In this document: one piece after another, positions 1-7,085 of the stretch
How positions within the stretch are numbered: the stretch's first letter is position 1
Layout: each line of letters opens with the position of its first letter
Assembly: GCF_016748675.1 (NCBI RefSeq)
Contig: NZ_CP051534.1
Coordinates: forward strand, 930,001 to 994,000
DNA: 64,000 bases
DNA from: Helicobacter pylori
GTDB taxonomy: Bacteria > Campylobacterota > Campylobacteria > Campylobacterales > Helicobacteraceae
Direction of reading: 5' to 3'
The notes under the pieces: model-generated
What the model saw: the letters and a program-made list of their open reading frames with translations, nothing else
Told to the model about the DNA's origin: nothing
The model's database searches: none
Program-made: the position numbers and the translations under genes

Positions 1-741
1 GGCTTCTTTTTTTAAGGCTTGTTTGATGAGCATCAGCACGCTTTCTAATATGTCCACCGGCTCAAAACCGCTCACCACAATAGGGAGTTTGAAGCGATCA
101 ATTAAAGGAGCGTAGATTTGAGCGCCGCTGATCACGCTCACATGGCTAGGGGCTAAAAGAGCGTTGATCCGGCATGCTGGATCTTTTAAAATCGCGCTCA
201 CGCTGGGAGGCACTAAAATGTGGTTGATGTGGAAAAAAAGGTTGTGGATTTTTTCTTTTTTGGCGTTCCATAAAACGCTAGCGCTCATGGGCGTTGTGGT
301 TTCAAAGCCGATCGCAATATAAATGACTTTTTTATGCGGGTTTTCTTTAGCGATCTCTAAAGCTTGCATGGGCGAATACAAAAAGCGCGCATCCAGTCCC
401 TTTTCTCTGGCTTGTATCAAACTCCCATAGCTCCCCGGGACTCTCATCATATCCCCTAAACTCAAAACAATGCTGTCTTTGATTGCAGCGAGTTCGTAAG
501 CTTCATCAAGGCGCGCTCTTGGCATCACGCATACCGGACACCCTGGCCCATGCACAAACTCCAAATTTTTAGGCATCAAATCTAAAAGCCCGTATTTCAT
601 GATAGAATGCGTATGCCCTCCGCACACTTCCATGATGACTAATTTTTTTTCAAGTTTAAAAGCGAGTTTTTTGATTTCATTAGAGAGCGCTAAAAGGGTT
701 TGCTTGTCCCTAAAGGGCGAAATGAGGTGATTAACGCTCAT
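1..741 (-). CDS. hypD: HypD, hydrogenase maturation protein (3' end off the window)
   Basis: HypD is the iron-sulfur scaffold on which, with HypC, the Fe(CN)2CO unit of [NiFe] hydrogenase is assembled in the cytoplasm. I translated the minus strand from the ATG at 739-741; the frame stays open to base 1, giving 247 residues, so the C-terminus lies outside. Visible hallmarks are CGGHTH (residues 40-45), GPGCPVC (65-71) and a GFETTTP segment around residue 160; the cysteine motifs are the ligand and redox residues of the family. It is last in the hypB-hypC-hypD run, starting 2 bases after the hypC stop, so translation is probably coupled. Identification is firm; only the C-terminal iron-sulfur cysteines cannot be seen. 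Confidence 0.95.
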   Translation of the reverse strand, partial: MSVNHLISPFRDKQTLLALSNEIKKLAFKLEKKLVIMEVCGGHTHSIMKYGLLDLMPKNLEFVHGPGCPVCVMPRARLDEAYELAAIKDSIVLSLGDMMRVPGSYGSLIQAREKGLDARFLYSPMQALEIAKENPHKKVIYIAIGFETTTPMSASVLWNAKKEKIHNLFFHINHILVPPSVSAILKDPACRINALLAPSHVSVISGAQIYAPLIDRFKLPIVVSGFEPVDILESVLMLIKQALKKEA

Positions 742-743
742 TA

Positions 744-980
744 TTATTCATGCGTTTCGTTCATTTTGGCGATCATTTCTTGATAAAGTGCAATGGATTC
801 TAGGGCTTCTTTTTCATCCATCTTACCCATCACATAGCCGATGTGTAACAGCACATAATCGCCCACTTTAACACACTCGCCCATTAAATCCAAGCTCGCC
901 TCTCTTTGAACGCCTAAAGTTTCTAAAAGCGCCACATTATCGTTAATGGCTATGACTTTAGAAGGGATCGCTAAACACAT
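744..980 (-). CDS. hypC: HypC, hydrogenase maturation chaperone
   Basis: A 78-residue HypC/HupF family protein. It starts with MCLAIPSKV; the Cys2 exposed after Met removal is the residue that binds the iron-cyanide intermediate and the hydrogenase precursor. A conserved LLHIGYVM segment (about residues 44-51) fits the family's OB-like fold. Length is normal for the family. It sits between hypB and hypD; its ATG overlaps the hypB stop by one base, which argues for one transcript and coupled translation. In H. pylori, HypA and HypB also serve urease nickel loading, but HypC and HypD are hydrogenase-specific in the known biology. Confidence 0.96.
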   Translation of the reverse strand: MCLAIPSKVIAINDNVALLETLGVQREASLDLMGECVKVGDYVLLHIGYVMGKMDEKEALESIALYQEMIAKMNETHE

Positions 981-1708
981 TAAAACGAATGCGTGGATTG
1001 GTAATTTTCACGCTTTTTTTCTAAAAGGAAATTTTTAAAATCTTCCAAGCTTTTAGGGTCTTTGGAGCTCATTAAAAAAATGGGCGCTTCAGGCTTTAAT
1101 TTTTGCATGTCTTCTTTGACTTGAGAAACCCTGAAATTAAACACTTCAATCATATCCGCTTTACTGATAATGACCGCATCCGCACACATGAACATGGTAG
1201 GGTATTTTAGCACCTTATCATCGCCCTCTGGGACTGAGAGTAGAACGATATTCATCGCCGCTCCCAGATTATAGCTTGAAGGGCAAACCAGATTCCCCAC
1301 ATTTTCAATGATTAAAAAATCGCTTTTTTCTAACGCTCCCTCACCTTTGAGTAAATCAAACGCCCCTTCAATCATGCTCGCTTCCAAATGGCACGCTTCG
1401 CCGGTGGTGATCTGGTGCGCGCTCACGCCTTTTTTACGCAATCTGTCCGCATCCCTATTGGTTTGCAAATCGCCCTCTACCACGCAAAACTTGAAGTCTT
1501 TAAAATCCGCTAAATTTTCTAGCATCGTGGTTTTACCGCTGCCTGGAGAGCTCATGAAATTCAACACGTACAGCCCTTCTTTCAGGTAGCGCTCTTTCAT
1601 TTCAGCGGCTTTAATGTCGTTCTTGCTCAAAATCTTTTCCACGATTTTGACATCTTTTTTACTCAAATTAGGGTTATTTTGTAAAGATTCTTTTCGTTGT
1701 TCGCTCAT
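980..1708 (-). CDS. hypB: HypB, nickel-inserting GTPase
   Basis: A 242-residue SIMIBI-class GTPase that delivers nickel to hydrogenase and, in H. pylori, also to urease together with HypA. The P-loop SPGSGKTT lies at about residues 54-61. Cys106-His107 in GEACHLE are the known metal-binding pair at the HypB dimer interface. The stretch NVGNLVCP near residue 137 is the switch and second-metal region. There is no N-terminal histidine-rich nickel-storage arm, as usual for this species. It is first of the hypBCD run. It lies about 110 bases downstream of a small membrane peptide gene on the same strand. Confidence 0.96.
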   Translation of the reverse strand: MSEQRKESLQNNPNLSKKDVKIVEKILSKNDIKAAEMKERYLKEGLYVLNFMSSPGSGKTTMLENLADFKDFKFCVVEGDLQTNRDADRLRKKGVSAHQITTGEACHLEASMIEGAFDLLKGEGALEKSDFLIIENVGNLVCPSSYNLGAAMNIVLLSVPEGDDKVLKYPTMFMCADAVIISKADMIEVFNFRVSQVKEDMQKLKPEAPIFLMSSKDPKSLEDFKNFLLEKKRENYQSTHSF

Positions 1709-1819
1709 GCTTGTTCCTTTCTTTTAAAATTTTCGTATCGTAGCACGCTTAATTAAACGGCTATGATTTAACAACTTCTTTTATCTTCTTGGCTCATCTT
1801 TTTAGATCAAAAACATGCT

Positions 1820-1948
1820 TTACCCTAACCCCTTATCATCGCTGTCGTCTTTATTCTTTAAAACTAACCTAATGATCCTCCATATGATGATTAATAAAAT
1901 GATGGTTAAAAGCAAATACCAAACATTGATAAAAACGGCTTTCATCAT
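1820..1948 (-). CDS. 42-aa single-pass membrane peptide
   Basis: A small gene that I found by translating the minus strand between hypB and the cupin gene. It begins with two adjacent ATG codons (1946-1948 and 1943-1945) preceded by an AAGGAAAATC ribosome-binding site. The product has a short N-terminus, one strongly hydrophobic helix (about residues 9-30, with the core LLLTIILLIIIW), then a basic turn and an acidic tail (KNKDDSDDKG). The stop is TAA. It lies 19 bases after the cupin stop, so it is probably co-transcribed with it. The function is unknown. Good Shine-Dalgarno placement and clean topology make it more credible than chance, but I have not compared it with other genomes. Confidence 0.6.
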   Translation of the reverse strand: MMKAVFINVWYLLLTIILLIIIWRIIRLVLKNKDDSDDKGLG

Positions 1949-1967
1949 TTGATTTTCCTTATTTTCC

Positions 1968-2270
1968 TTATTTTTTACTCAAAGATAGCCTTATAACGCT
2001 ATTTTCTAAAGCGTCCAAACGATGCGAAACTTGGGCTTCTAGGCTGATTAACGCCCCCTTTGGCATTTCTATTTTCTCATCTCCCACTTCAAAAACGATT
2101 TTGCCCTCTAAAACCTGCACGCTGATAGCTCCCGGGGCCTTGTGTTTGTCCATGACAGCTCCTTTGGGCATGCAAATGCGCATTTCCTTATTGGAAGAAT
2201 TTTCACTCAACGCTTCAATGTGGAGCTTTTCAAAACAAACGCCCTCTAAAAAATGAACCACTTCCATCAA
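1968..2270 (-). CDS. Small cupin-fold protein
   Basis: A 100-residue single-domain cupin. The first cupin half is seen in PKGAVMDKHKAPGAISVQVLEGKIVFEVGDEK and the second in MPKGALISLEAQVSHRLDALENS. The usual metal-binding set (two His, one Glu, one His) is only partly present (H43, H83), so metal binding is uncertain. The family covers sugar-binding, regulatory and enzymatic proteins, and no substrate can be read from the sequence. I believe it corresponds to HP0902 of strain 26695. It is transcribed in the same direction as the broken ackA upstream and the small membrane peptide downstream. Confidence 0.85.
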   Translation of the reverse strand: MMEVVHFLEGVCFEKLHIEALSENSSNKEMRICMPKGAVMDKHKAPGAISVQVLEGKIVFEVGDEKIEMPKGALISLEAQVSHRLDALENSVIRLSLSKK

Positions 2271-2364
2271 AAACTCCTAGTGTGATATTTTCTTAATTTA
2301 GAACTTAATTTAAGAAAGCTAATTTTTTACCCAAAAATTTCTTATAGATTTCTTAAACAATTCT

Positions 2365-3045
2365 TTATTCTGTTTTTTCCAAAACCTTTTTGGCTTGTAA
2401 AGCGATTTCTAGCTCTTCATCAGTAGGGATTCGTAAAACCTGGATTTTGGTGTTAGGCTGACTCAAATCCACTAATCCGTTGCCCGGATTGTCGTTCGTG
2501 GGCTTGTGTAAAGCGATCCCTAAATTTTCTAAGCCTTCACACACGCTCTCTCTTAAAGCCGAGTAGTTTTCCCCTAATCTCCCTGTAAAGAGGATCGCAT
2601 CTACTTTTTTTAAGACTACCATGTAAGCCCCAATATGCTTTTTAATGCGATAAGCGCACATTTCAAAAGCGAGCTTGGCTTGCTTATCGCCTTTTTCCTT
2701 TCTGGCTTCTATGTTTCTCATTATCCCCACAAATGCCTTTCAAGCCGCTTTCATGGTTTAAAATTTTCATCACTTCTTCTAAACTTTTACTCGCGCATTG
2801 CGCGATGTATTCCACCACAGTGGGGTCAATATCCCCACACCTTGTGCCCATAATCAAACCCTCTAAAGGGGTTAGCCCCATAGAAGTGTCCACGCTCTTG
2901 CCATCTCTAATCGCTGCCACGCTTGCACCATTGCCTAAATGCAAACTGATCGCGTTAAATTCCTCATAAGGGATATTCAAAAACTTCGCCGCTTCTTTAG
3001 CCACATAATGGTGCGAAGTCCCATGGAAACCATAGCGCCGGATTT
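2365..3045 (-). pseudogene. ackA: ackA 3' portion (acetate kinase C-terminal half, frameshifted)
   Basis: This is the C-terminal half of acetate kinase, which interconverts acetyl phosphate plus ADP with acetate plus ATP. The frame resumes at [20 protein letters not shown] (from about 3044) and runs through the conserved [10 protein letters not shown] and [10 protein letters not shown] segments. It then breaks near 2718-2727: after GLKGICGDN the reading frame changes and continues as [16 protein letters not shown] to the end at 2365. A loss of about 5 bases (relative to an expected GDN-D-M-R-N junction) would explain this. The N-terminal half lies at 4615-5148, separated by foreign DNA. The gene is therefore doubly disrupted. 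Confidence 0.9.
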
Positions 3046-3180
3046 GATAAGGTTGCCATTATTGTCTTGTGTTTTATACTCAACCACTTCATAACCTTTT
3101 AGCTCATCATTTTCGTAGGCGTAAAACATTATAAGGCTTTTTAATACCTTATCTCTTAAGTGTTTCTTTTGTGTTTCCAT
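2977..3180 (-). pseudogene. Truncated ORF of the inserted segment, fused out of frame into ackA
   Basis: A 67-residue frame whose first 45 residues (METQKKHLRDKV to NNGNLI) come from the inserted segment; after base 3045 it reads ackA DNA in the wrong frame until a stop. It begins within the 3' end of the exonuclease gene (32-base overlap), behind an AAAGGAGCAG ribosome-binding site, as expected for the next gene of a tightly packed phage-like operon. The native protein is unrecognised: charged, with YAYENDELKGYEVVEYKTQDN. The original gene must have been longer, so the cassette boundary cut it. I assign no function. Confidence 0.6.
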
Positions 3181-4054
3181 TGTCTGCTCCTTTTAATAAT
3201 TCCATTTCTCTTTCAAACTTAAACTGCGTGGGCTGAAAAAGTCTAACCGCACCGCACCTGTATTGGCGTAGGCTGACTAGTTGCATCGTTTCTATCGCCT
3301 TAAGATAGCCTTGTAGCTCACCATGTTGGGCTTGGTATAATGGCAATACCACTTCATTAAAAAGCGCTTCACGCAGTAAGGCTTTACTGCCATTAAACTC
3401 GCCTTGTTTAAATCTGTCTAAATAAGGCTGGAATAAGCTTTGCGTCTTTTTCTCGCCTATTTTAGCTACGCCTTTAATGTTGTCGGTGCTGTCTCCTATG
3501 ATGCATTGCTTCAATTCAAACACGCTCGCTTCTAAAGGGTCAGGCTGAATAAATTCATTGCGCTTATAATTAAAGCATAGCGTGTTGGCGTTGCCTATAA
3601 TGTCTTTATCAATACAAGCGATGACGCATGAGGGGGTGAGCGATGCTTTCTCAATAATCAAGTCGTCTGCTTCCACAAAAACACCGCATTCCACTTTGAT
3701 TTTTAGTTCTTGCGGTGCTTTATCCATAACCCATTCTTTCACTTCTTTGAAAATGTTAGGCTTGGTCGTGCGGTTAGCTTTGTAATCTGGGCTGATAATT
3801 TTTCTAAAGTTACCCCCTTTCGCTCTATGATTACCAGTGAGGAATAAGGTATTAGCGCCGCCATTACAAGTTTTGATGATGTGTTCCACGCTGTCTTTGA
3901 AAACGCCTATAGCATTGTTAAAGGCGCTTATATCATCGTTGCCATGACAAGCCATGTAAATCAAGCTGTCGCCGTCTATCAATACTTGACGCATTCTATC
4001 AAAAGGGAGTGGCTCCACCATGTTTACATCTAGTTCTTGCTCTATGATTAACAT
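3149..4054 (-). CDS. Phage-type 5'-3' exonuclease (PIN/FEN-like)
   Basis: A 301-residue protein with the layout of T5/T7-type 5' nucleases. VLIDGDSLIY (about residues 24-33) supplies the first metal aspartate, SPDYKANR (about 88-95) the helical-arch base, EADDLI (about 128-133) and CIDKD (about 147-151) further acidic metal ligands, and GDSTDNIKGVAKIGEKK (about 190-206) the helix-three-turn-helix DNA-binding loop. It would degrade 5' ends or flaps in phage replication or recombination. The ATG at 4054 follows AAAGGAGTTAGCATC; a start nearer residue 21 is also possible. All key acidic motifs are present, so it may be active. It lies inside the ackA insertion, and nothing similar surrounds it in the native locus. 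Confidence 0.85.
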   Translation of the reverse strand: MLIIEQELDVNMVEPLPFDRMRQVLIDGDSLIYMACHGNDDISAFNNAIGVFKDSVEHIIKTCNGGANTLFLTGNHRAKGGNFRKIISPDYKANRTTKPNIFKEVKEWVMDKAPQELKIKVECGVFVEADDLIIEKASLTPSCVIACIDKDIIGNANTLCFNYKRNEFIQPDPLEASVFELKQCIIGDSTDNIKGVAKIGEKKTQSLFQPYLDRFKQGEFNGSKALLREALFNEVVLPLYQAQHGELQGYLKAIETMQLVSLRQYRCGAVRLFQPTQFKFEREMELLKGADNGNTKETLKR

Positions 4055-4127
4055 GATGCTAACTCCTTTTCTAAAATAATTATTATTAAACTTTCAATTT
4101 AATTTTGTTTAAAATATATTATATATT

Positions 4128-4166
4128 ATGTGTATAATCATAAGAAATTCACTCAAAGGTAGTGCC
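4128..4166 (+). promoter_or_regulatory. Promoter and ribosome-binding site of the hicBA-like module
   Basis: TATAAT at 4133-4138 is a good -10 hexamer in the very AT-rich gap between the divergent exonuclease and hicB. AAAGGTAGTGCC stands before the ATG at 4167. An ATG at 4128 is in frame but lies upstream of this -10, so I take 4167 as the true start of hicB. No operator palindrome is obvious. Confidence 0.5.
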
Positions 4167-4385
4167 ATGCTTATAAACGCTGTCATAGAAAAAGATGAGA
4201 ATGGGTATTTTGCTTTTGTCCCCTTTCTAAAAGGCTGTGTATCACAAGGGAAAAGTTATGAAGAAGCCCTAAGAAACATTAAAGAAGCCATAGAGCTTTA
4301 TTTGGGAGATTTAGAAGCCGATGAGTTAGCTTTTCTTTCTAAGAAAAATTCTGTAATAGCACCCATTGAGATAGCTTTTGCCTGA
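4167..4385 (+). CDS. hicB: HicB-family antitoxin, short form
   Basis: A 72-residue HicB/UPF0150 protein. The motif is typical: a beta strand MLINAVIEKDENGYFAFVPFLKGCVSQGKSYEEALRNIKEAI, where the glycine-cysteine turn and the EEALxNIKEAI helix define the partial RNase-H fold. The C-terminal tail (about residues 50-72) is short and carries no ribbon-helix-helix or HTH DNA-binding domain, as in the short HicB class. It precedes hicA by one base, the usual order for this short class. HicB would bind and block the HicA mRNA interferase. Because hicA here is nonsense-disrupted, HicB may be an orphan antitoxin. Confidence 0.85.
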   Translation: MLINAVIEKDENGYFAFVPFLKGCVSQGKSYEEALRNIKEAIELYLGDLEADELAFLSKKNSVIAPIEIAFA

Positions 4386-4386
4386 A

Positions 4387-4572
4387 TTGCCACGACTCAC
4401 AGCTAAAGAAGCAGAGAAGCTATTATTGCAGAATTGATTTGTTTTCTCTAGGCAAAAAGGCAGCCATAGAATTTATGTGAAAGATAAAATCAGGCAGGTT
4501 TTGCCTTTTCATTCTGGCGAAATCTTGCACCCTAAAATAGTGAAAGAAATCATGGAAAATATCCTTAAATGA
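4387..4572 (+). pseudogene. hicA: HicA-like mRNA interferase, broken by an in-frame TGA
   Basis: Reading from TTG 4387 gives LPRLTAKEAEKLLLQN, then TGA at 4435-4437, then FVFSRQKGSHRIYVKD and LPFHSGEILHPKIVKEIMENILK to a final TGA at 4570-4572, 61 codons in all. This is the whole HicA fold, including the catalytic histidine in GSHRIY and the second conserved motif FHSGEILHP. In relatives the stop position is normally glycine (GF/GFV), and GGA to TGA is a single base change. The toxin is therefore probably dead unless read through. The start codon is uncertain: TTG 4387 lacks a separate ribosome-binding site and would rely on coupling to hicB. Confidence 0.8.
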
Positions 4573-4614
4573 AATCTAAAGAAGTCTTAAAGATCTTAAA
4601 AATATCCCGTGTTA

Positions 4615-5148
4615 CTCTTTGGAAGTATACTTTTCATACAATTCATAAGGCAACGCATACATGTAAGCGTAACTGGGCATGCTAGCATGGAATGCGGTGT
4701 CAAAAACAGCGATTTGAGGGATATGGGGGTGCGCTTTTTGGACAAACTCAATACCGGCTAAATTCGCCGGGTTGTGTAAGGGGGCTAAAATAGAAAGATT
4801 GCCAATTTCTCGCATGACTTTTTCATCCACTAACACCGGGGCATGGAATTTATCCCCCCCTTGAACCACACGATGCCCTATAGCATCAATTTGATTGAAA
4901 TCTTTGATGATCCCCATTTTCGTTAAATTCTCACGAATCATTAAAAGCCCGCTCGCATGATCTTTAATCACAAGCTTTTCTTTTAATTCTTGATCGTTAT
5001 GGTGCAAATGCGATTTGATTTTCAACTGCCCTATTTCTTCGCCGATTTTTTCAGCTAAACCGCTCGCTAAGGGCTTGTTTTCTTTCATGTCAAACAACTT
5101 AAACTTAATAGACGAACTGCCCAGATTCAAAACTAAAATTTCCATCAT
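4615..5148 (-). pseudogene. ackA: ackA 5' portion (acetate kinase N-terminal half)
   Basis: [19 protein letters not shown] at the start is the nucleotide-sugar-kinase phosphate-1 loop of acetate kinase (N7, S10, S12 and R/K nearby). Further conserved pieces are [12 protein letters not shown] (about residue 85-96) with the catalytic Arg, and [15 protein letters not shown] (about 141-155) with the catalytic Asp. The frame ends with TSKE and a stop created by the inserted DNA at 4612-4614. I chose the ATGATG at 5148/5145 behind TAGGAGAA rather than the upstream ATG at 5160. Normal AckA is about 400 residues, so this fragment is under half. Immediately upstream is the also-broken pta. Confidence 0.92.
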
Positions 5149-5156
5149 TTCTCCTA

Positions 5157-6705
5157 TCAATAATCTTGCGCTTGAAGGGCGCTAATCAAAACGGTGTTGA
5201 TAATATCTTCCACTAAAGCGCCCCTACTCAAATCGTTAATGGGCTTGTTCAAACCTTGTAAGATAGGCCCTATCGCCACGGCTTTAGCGCTCCGTTGCAC
5301 CGCTTTGTAAGCGATGTTTCCGGCGTTTAAATCCGGGAAAATAAAAACGCTAGCTTGCCCGGCCACTTGGCTGTTAGGCATTTTTTTCTTCGCTACGCTT
5401 TTATCAATGGAAGCGTCAAATTGTAAAGGGCCATCAATTTCTAATTGGGGATCTAACTTTTGCACGATTGTTAGGGCTTCGTTGATTTTGTCTATCATTT
5501 CGCCTTGAGCGGAATCGCCTGTCGCATAAGAAAGCATCGCCACTTTAGGCGCGATATTGAATTGCTTGGCGCTCTGCGCGGAAGTGGTAGCGATCTCGGC
5601 TAATTCTTTAGGGCTAGGGTTAGGGATAATGGTGCAATCCCCAAAAACGAACACTTGAGTGTCCAAACACATTAAAAACACGCTTGAAACCAGGCTCACG
5701 CCAGGCTTAGTTTTAATAATTTGTAAAGCGGGTCTAATGGTCTCAGCTGTGATTGACCCCAGAAACCATCGCATGCGCGTATCCTAAATGCACGAGCATG
5801 GTCGCAAAATAAGTTTTATCCAACGCTAATCGCTCAGCTTCTTGCTCACTCAAGCCCTTTGATTTTCGCAATTCATACAAATGATTAGCGAATTCTTCTC
5901 TATAATGAGAAGTGTTGGGATCAATGATTTCTACATTTTCTAAATTCAAGTTCAAATTTTTCGAATTAATGGCTTCTTTATCGCCCAATAAAATCAATCC
6001 CACCGCGCCCATTAAATTCAAACGATGCGCGACTTTTAAAATCCTTTCATCTTCGCTCTCTGGTAAAACGACTTTTTTAATCTGTTTTTTAGCCTTTTTT
6101 TCCAAACCCATTTGAAAGGCTAAAGGGGTAATAATCTTGCTTTTTATTTGCAACACGCTTTCAATCACGCTCGCTTCTAATTCGCATTGTTGCTTGCAAA
6201 GAGACGCGCTCAAAAAATGTGGTTTTTCAAGCATTTCGCCCGCAAATAACCCTACAGCGAAAGGGGCTTCTTTTTTAATGATATGAGAATGCATGGCTTT
6301 CAAATATTCCAAACTCGTTTGCGCGACAGCCACAATAGGAGCGTTTAGATGCTTGGCTAAAATGGTGTTTAAATCTAAAAGAGCGTTTAAGAAAAACTTC
6401 GGCACATACCCCAAGCAAACCACAAAATCATGCACAGATTGTAATTCATCATAGCGTTTGAGAATCGTTTCAAATAGTAACTCTTCTTGAGCAGCGCTCG
6501 CAAGCTCTAAAGCCTTTTGTTTGTCTATGGCGCTATGGATCTCTAAAGAGCTTAGACCCTCGCACTCCCCAAAGCTCTCACGCCCCCCATCAATGGGCGA
6601 AAACAAGGCGATTTTTTGATAGCGTGGCTTCAATGCTTTTAAAAGGCTCTTACAAGCAGCCCCTAAAACTTCGGTATCCTCTGGGTAAATCCACAAACCT
6701 TGCAT
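5157..6705 (-). pseudogene. pta: pta, phosphate acetyltransferase, frameshifted
   Basis: Pta converts acetyl-CoA plus phosphate to acetyl phosphate, the first step of overflow acetate formation with AckA. The ATG at 6703-6705 (MQGLWIYPEDTEV), behind GAGG, is my start. The frame encodes the P-loop-like N-terminal region and KVVLPESEDERILKVAHRLN of the catalytic domain up to HAMVSGVNH, then reaches a stop at about 5743. The remaining catalytic domain continues in another frame ([23 protein letters not shown] to LQAQDY). The junction CAC-AGC-TGA against an expected CAC-ACN-ACA-GCT-GAG implies a loss of about 5 bases near 5757. Both enzymes of the pathway are thus broken in this strain. Confidence 0.9.
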
Positions 6706-6852
6706 GCCAACCTCACTAAAATTATCGTTTTTATTTAATTGTAGCAAAATTTAATTAAACCTAAACGAAACCATGATTTTGTAAAAAGGCTTTTAGCATT
6801 TTTACAACACTAATATAAAAGAGCTTGACGCTAGTCAAGTGATAGCTTATTA

Positions 6853-6954
6853 AAAAAGCGGTCTTCTCGGGTTAGGGGGTTTATTAAGGGGGTTGTAGGG
6901 GGAATTATTTCAAAATACCCCCTATCCCCTTAAGGAAGTGAGTTTTACCATAAA
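6853..6954 (+). repeat. Dispersed G-run/C-run intergenic repeat, copy 1
   Basis: The element begins AAAGCGGTCTTCTCGGG, passes GTTAGGGGG and GTTGTAGGGGG, then AATTATTTCAAAATACCCCC and TATCCCCTTAAGG, and ends GTTTTACCAT. It is nearly collinear with the reverse complement of 19475-19577. The G-runs in one half can pair with the C-runs in the other to form a long imperfect hairpin around AATTATTTCAAAAT. It contains no open frame. Confidence 0.75.
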
Positions 6955-7024
6955 AACAAAATTTTAAAAACCAATTTTTAAAGATTAAAAACAATATTTT
7001 ATAATTCCAATCAAAACAGAGTTA

Positions 7025-7040
7025 AGGAACTCTTTTTGCT
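7025..7040 (+). promoter_or_regulatory. Candidate sigma54 (RpoN) promoter of fliK
   Basis: AGGAACTCTTTTTGCT has GG at 7026-7027 and GC at 7038-7039 with exactly 10 bases between, and TTGC in the -12 part. This fits the RpoN consensus TGGCACGNNNNTTGC at most conserved positions (misses: T to A, first C to A, G to T). RpoN controls many H. pylori hook and rod genes, which agrees with the flagellar genes downstream. Confidence 0.5.
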
Positions 7041-7085
7041 TAACTCCCACCATGTAAAATAAAAGAGTTGTTTTAAAGGATAACC

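Larger units (their letters stand above)
3046..4614. mobile_element. Foreign ~1.57-kb segment inserted in ackA
   Basis: The acetate kinase frame is continuous on the minus strand up to YEKYTSKE (ending at base 4615) and resumes with (K)IRRYGFHG at base 3045, so 3046-4614 is extra DNA. It contains a minus-strand 5'-3' exonuclease, a truncated downstream ORF and a plus-strand hicBA-like module with a divergent promoter region between them. I see no transposase, no terminal inverted repeat and no clear target-site duplication; one T of the expected junction appears lost. The gene content suggests a phage or plasticity-zone fragment brought in by natural transformation. The boundaries are inferred from the expected AckA protein, not from a strain alignment. 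Confidence 0.75.
6706..7085. other. Intergenic region pta / fliK
   Basis: A 380-base divergent gap. It holds the 5' leaders of pta (minus) and fliK (plus), a G/C-run dispersed repeat at 6853-6954 and a sigma54-like element at 7025-7040 close to fliK. A direct pairing TTAAGGAACTC / AGTTAAGCAAAA is seen around 7022-7047, weakly self-complementary. No further gene is visible. Confidence 0.6.

Noticed and set aside
3046..4614. Insertion sequence of the IS605/IS606 type in ackA
   Set aside because: No transposase or TnpB motif and no terminal structure typical of those elements.
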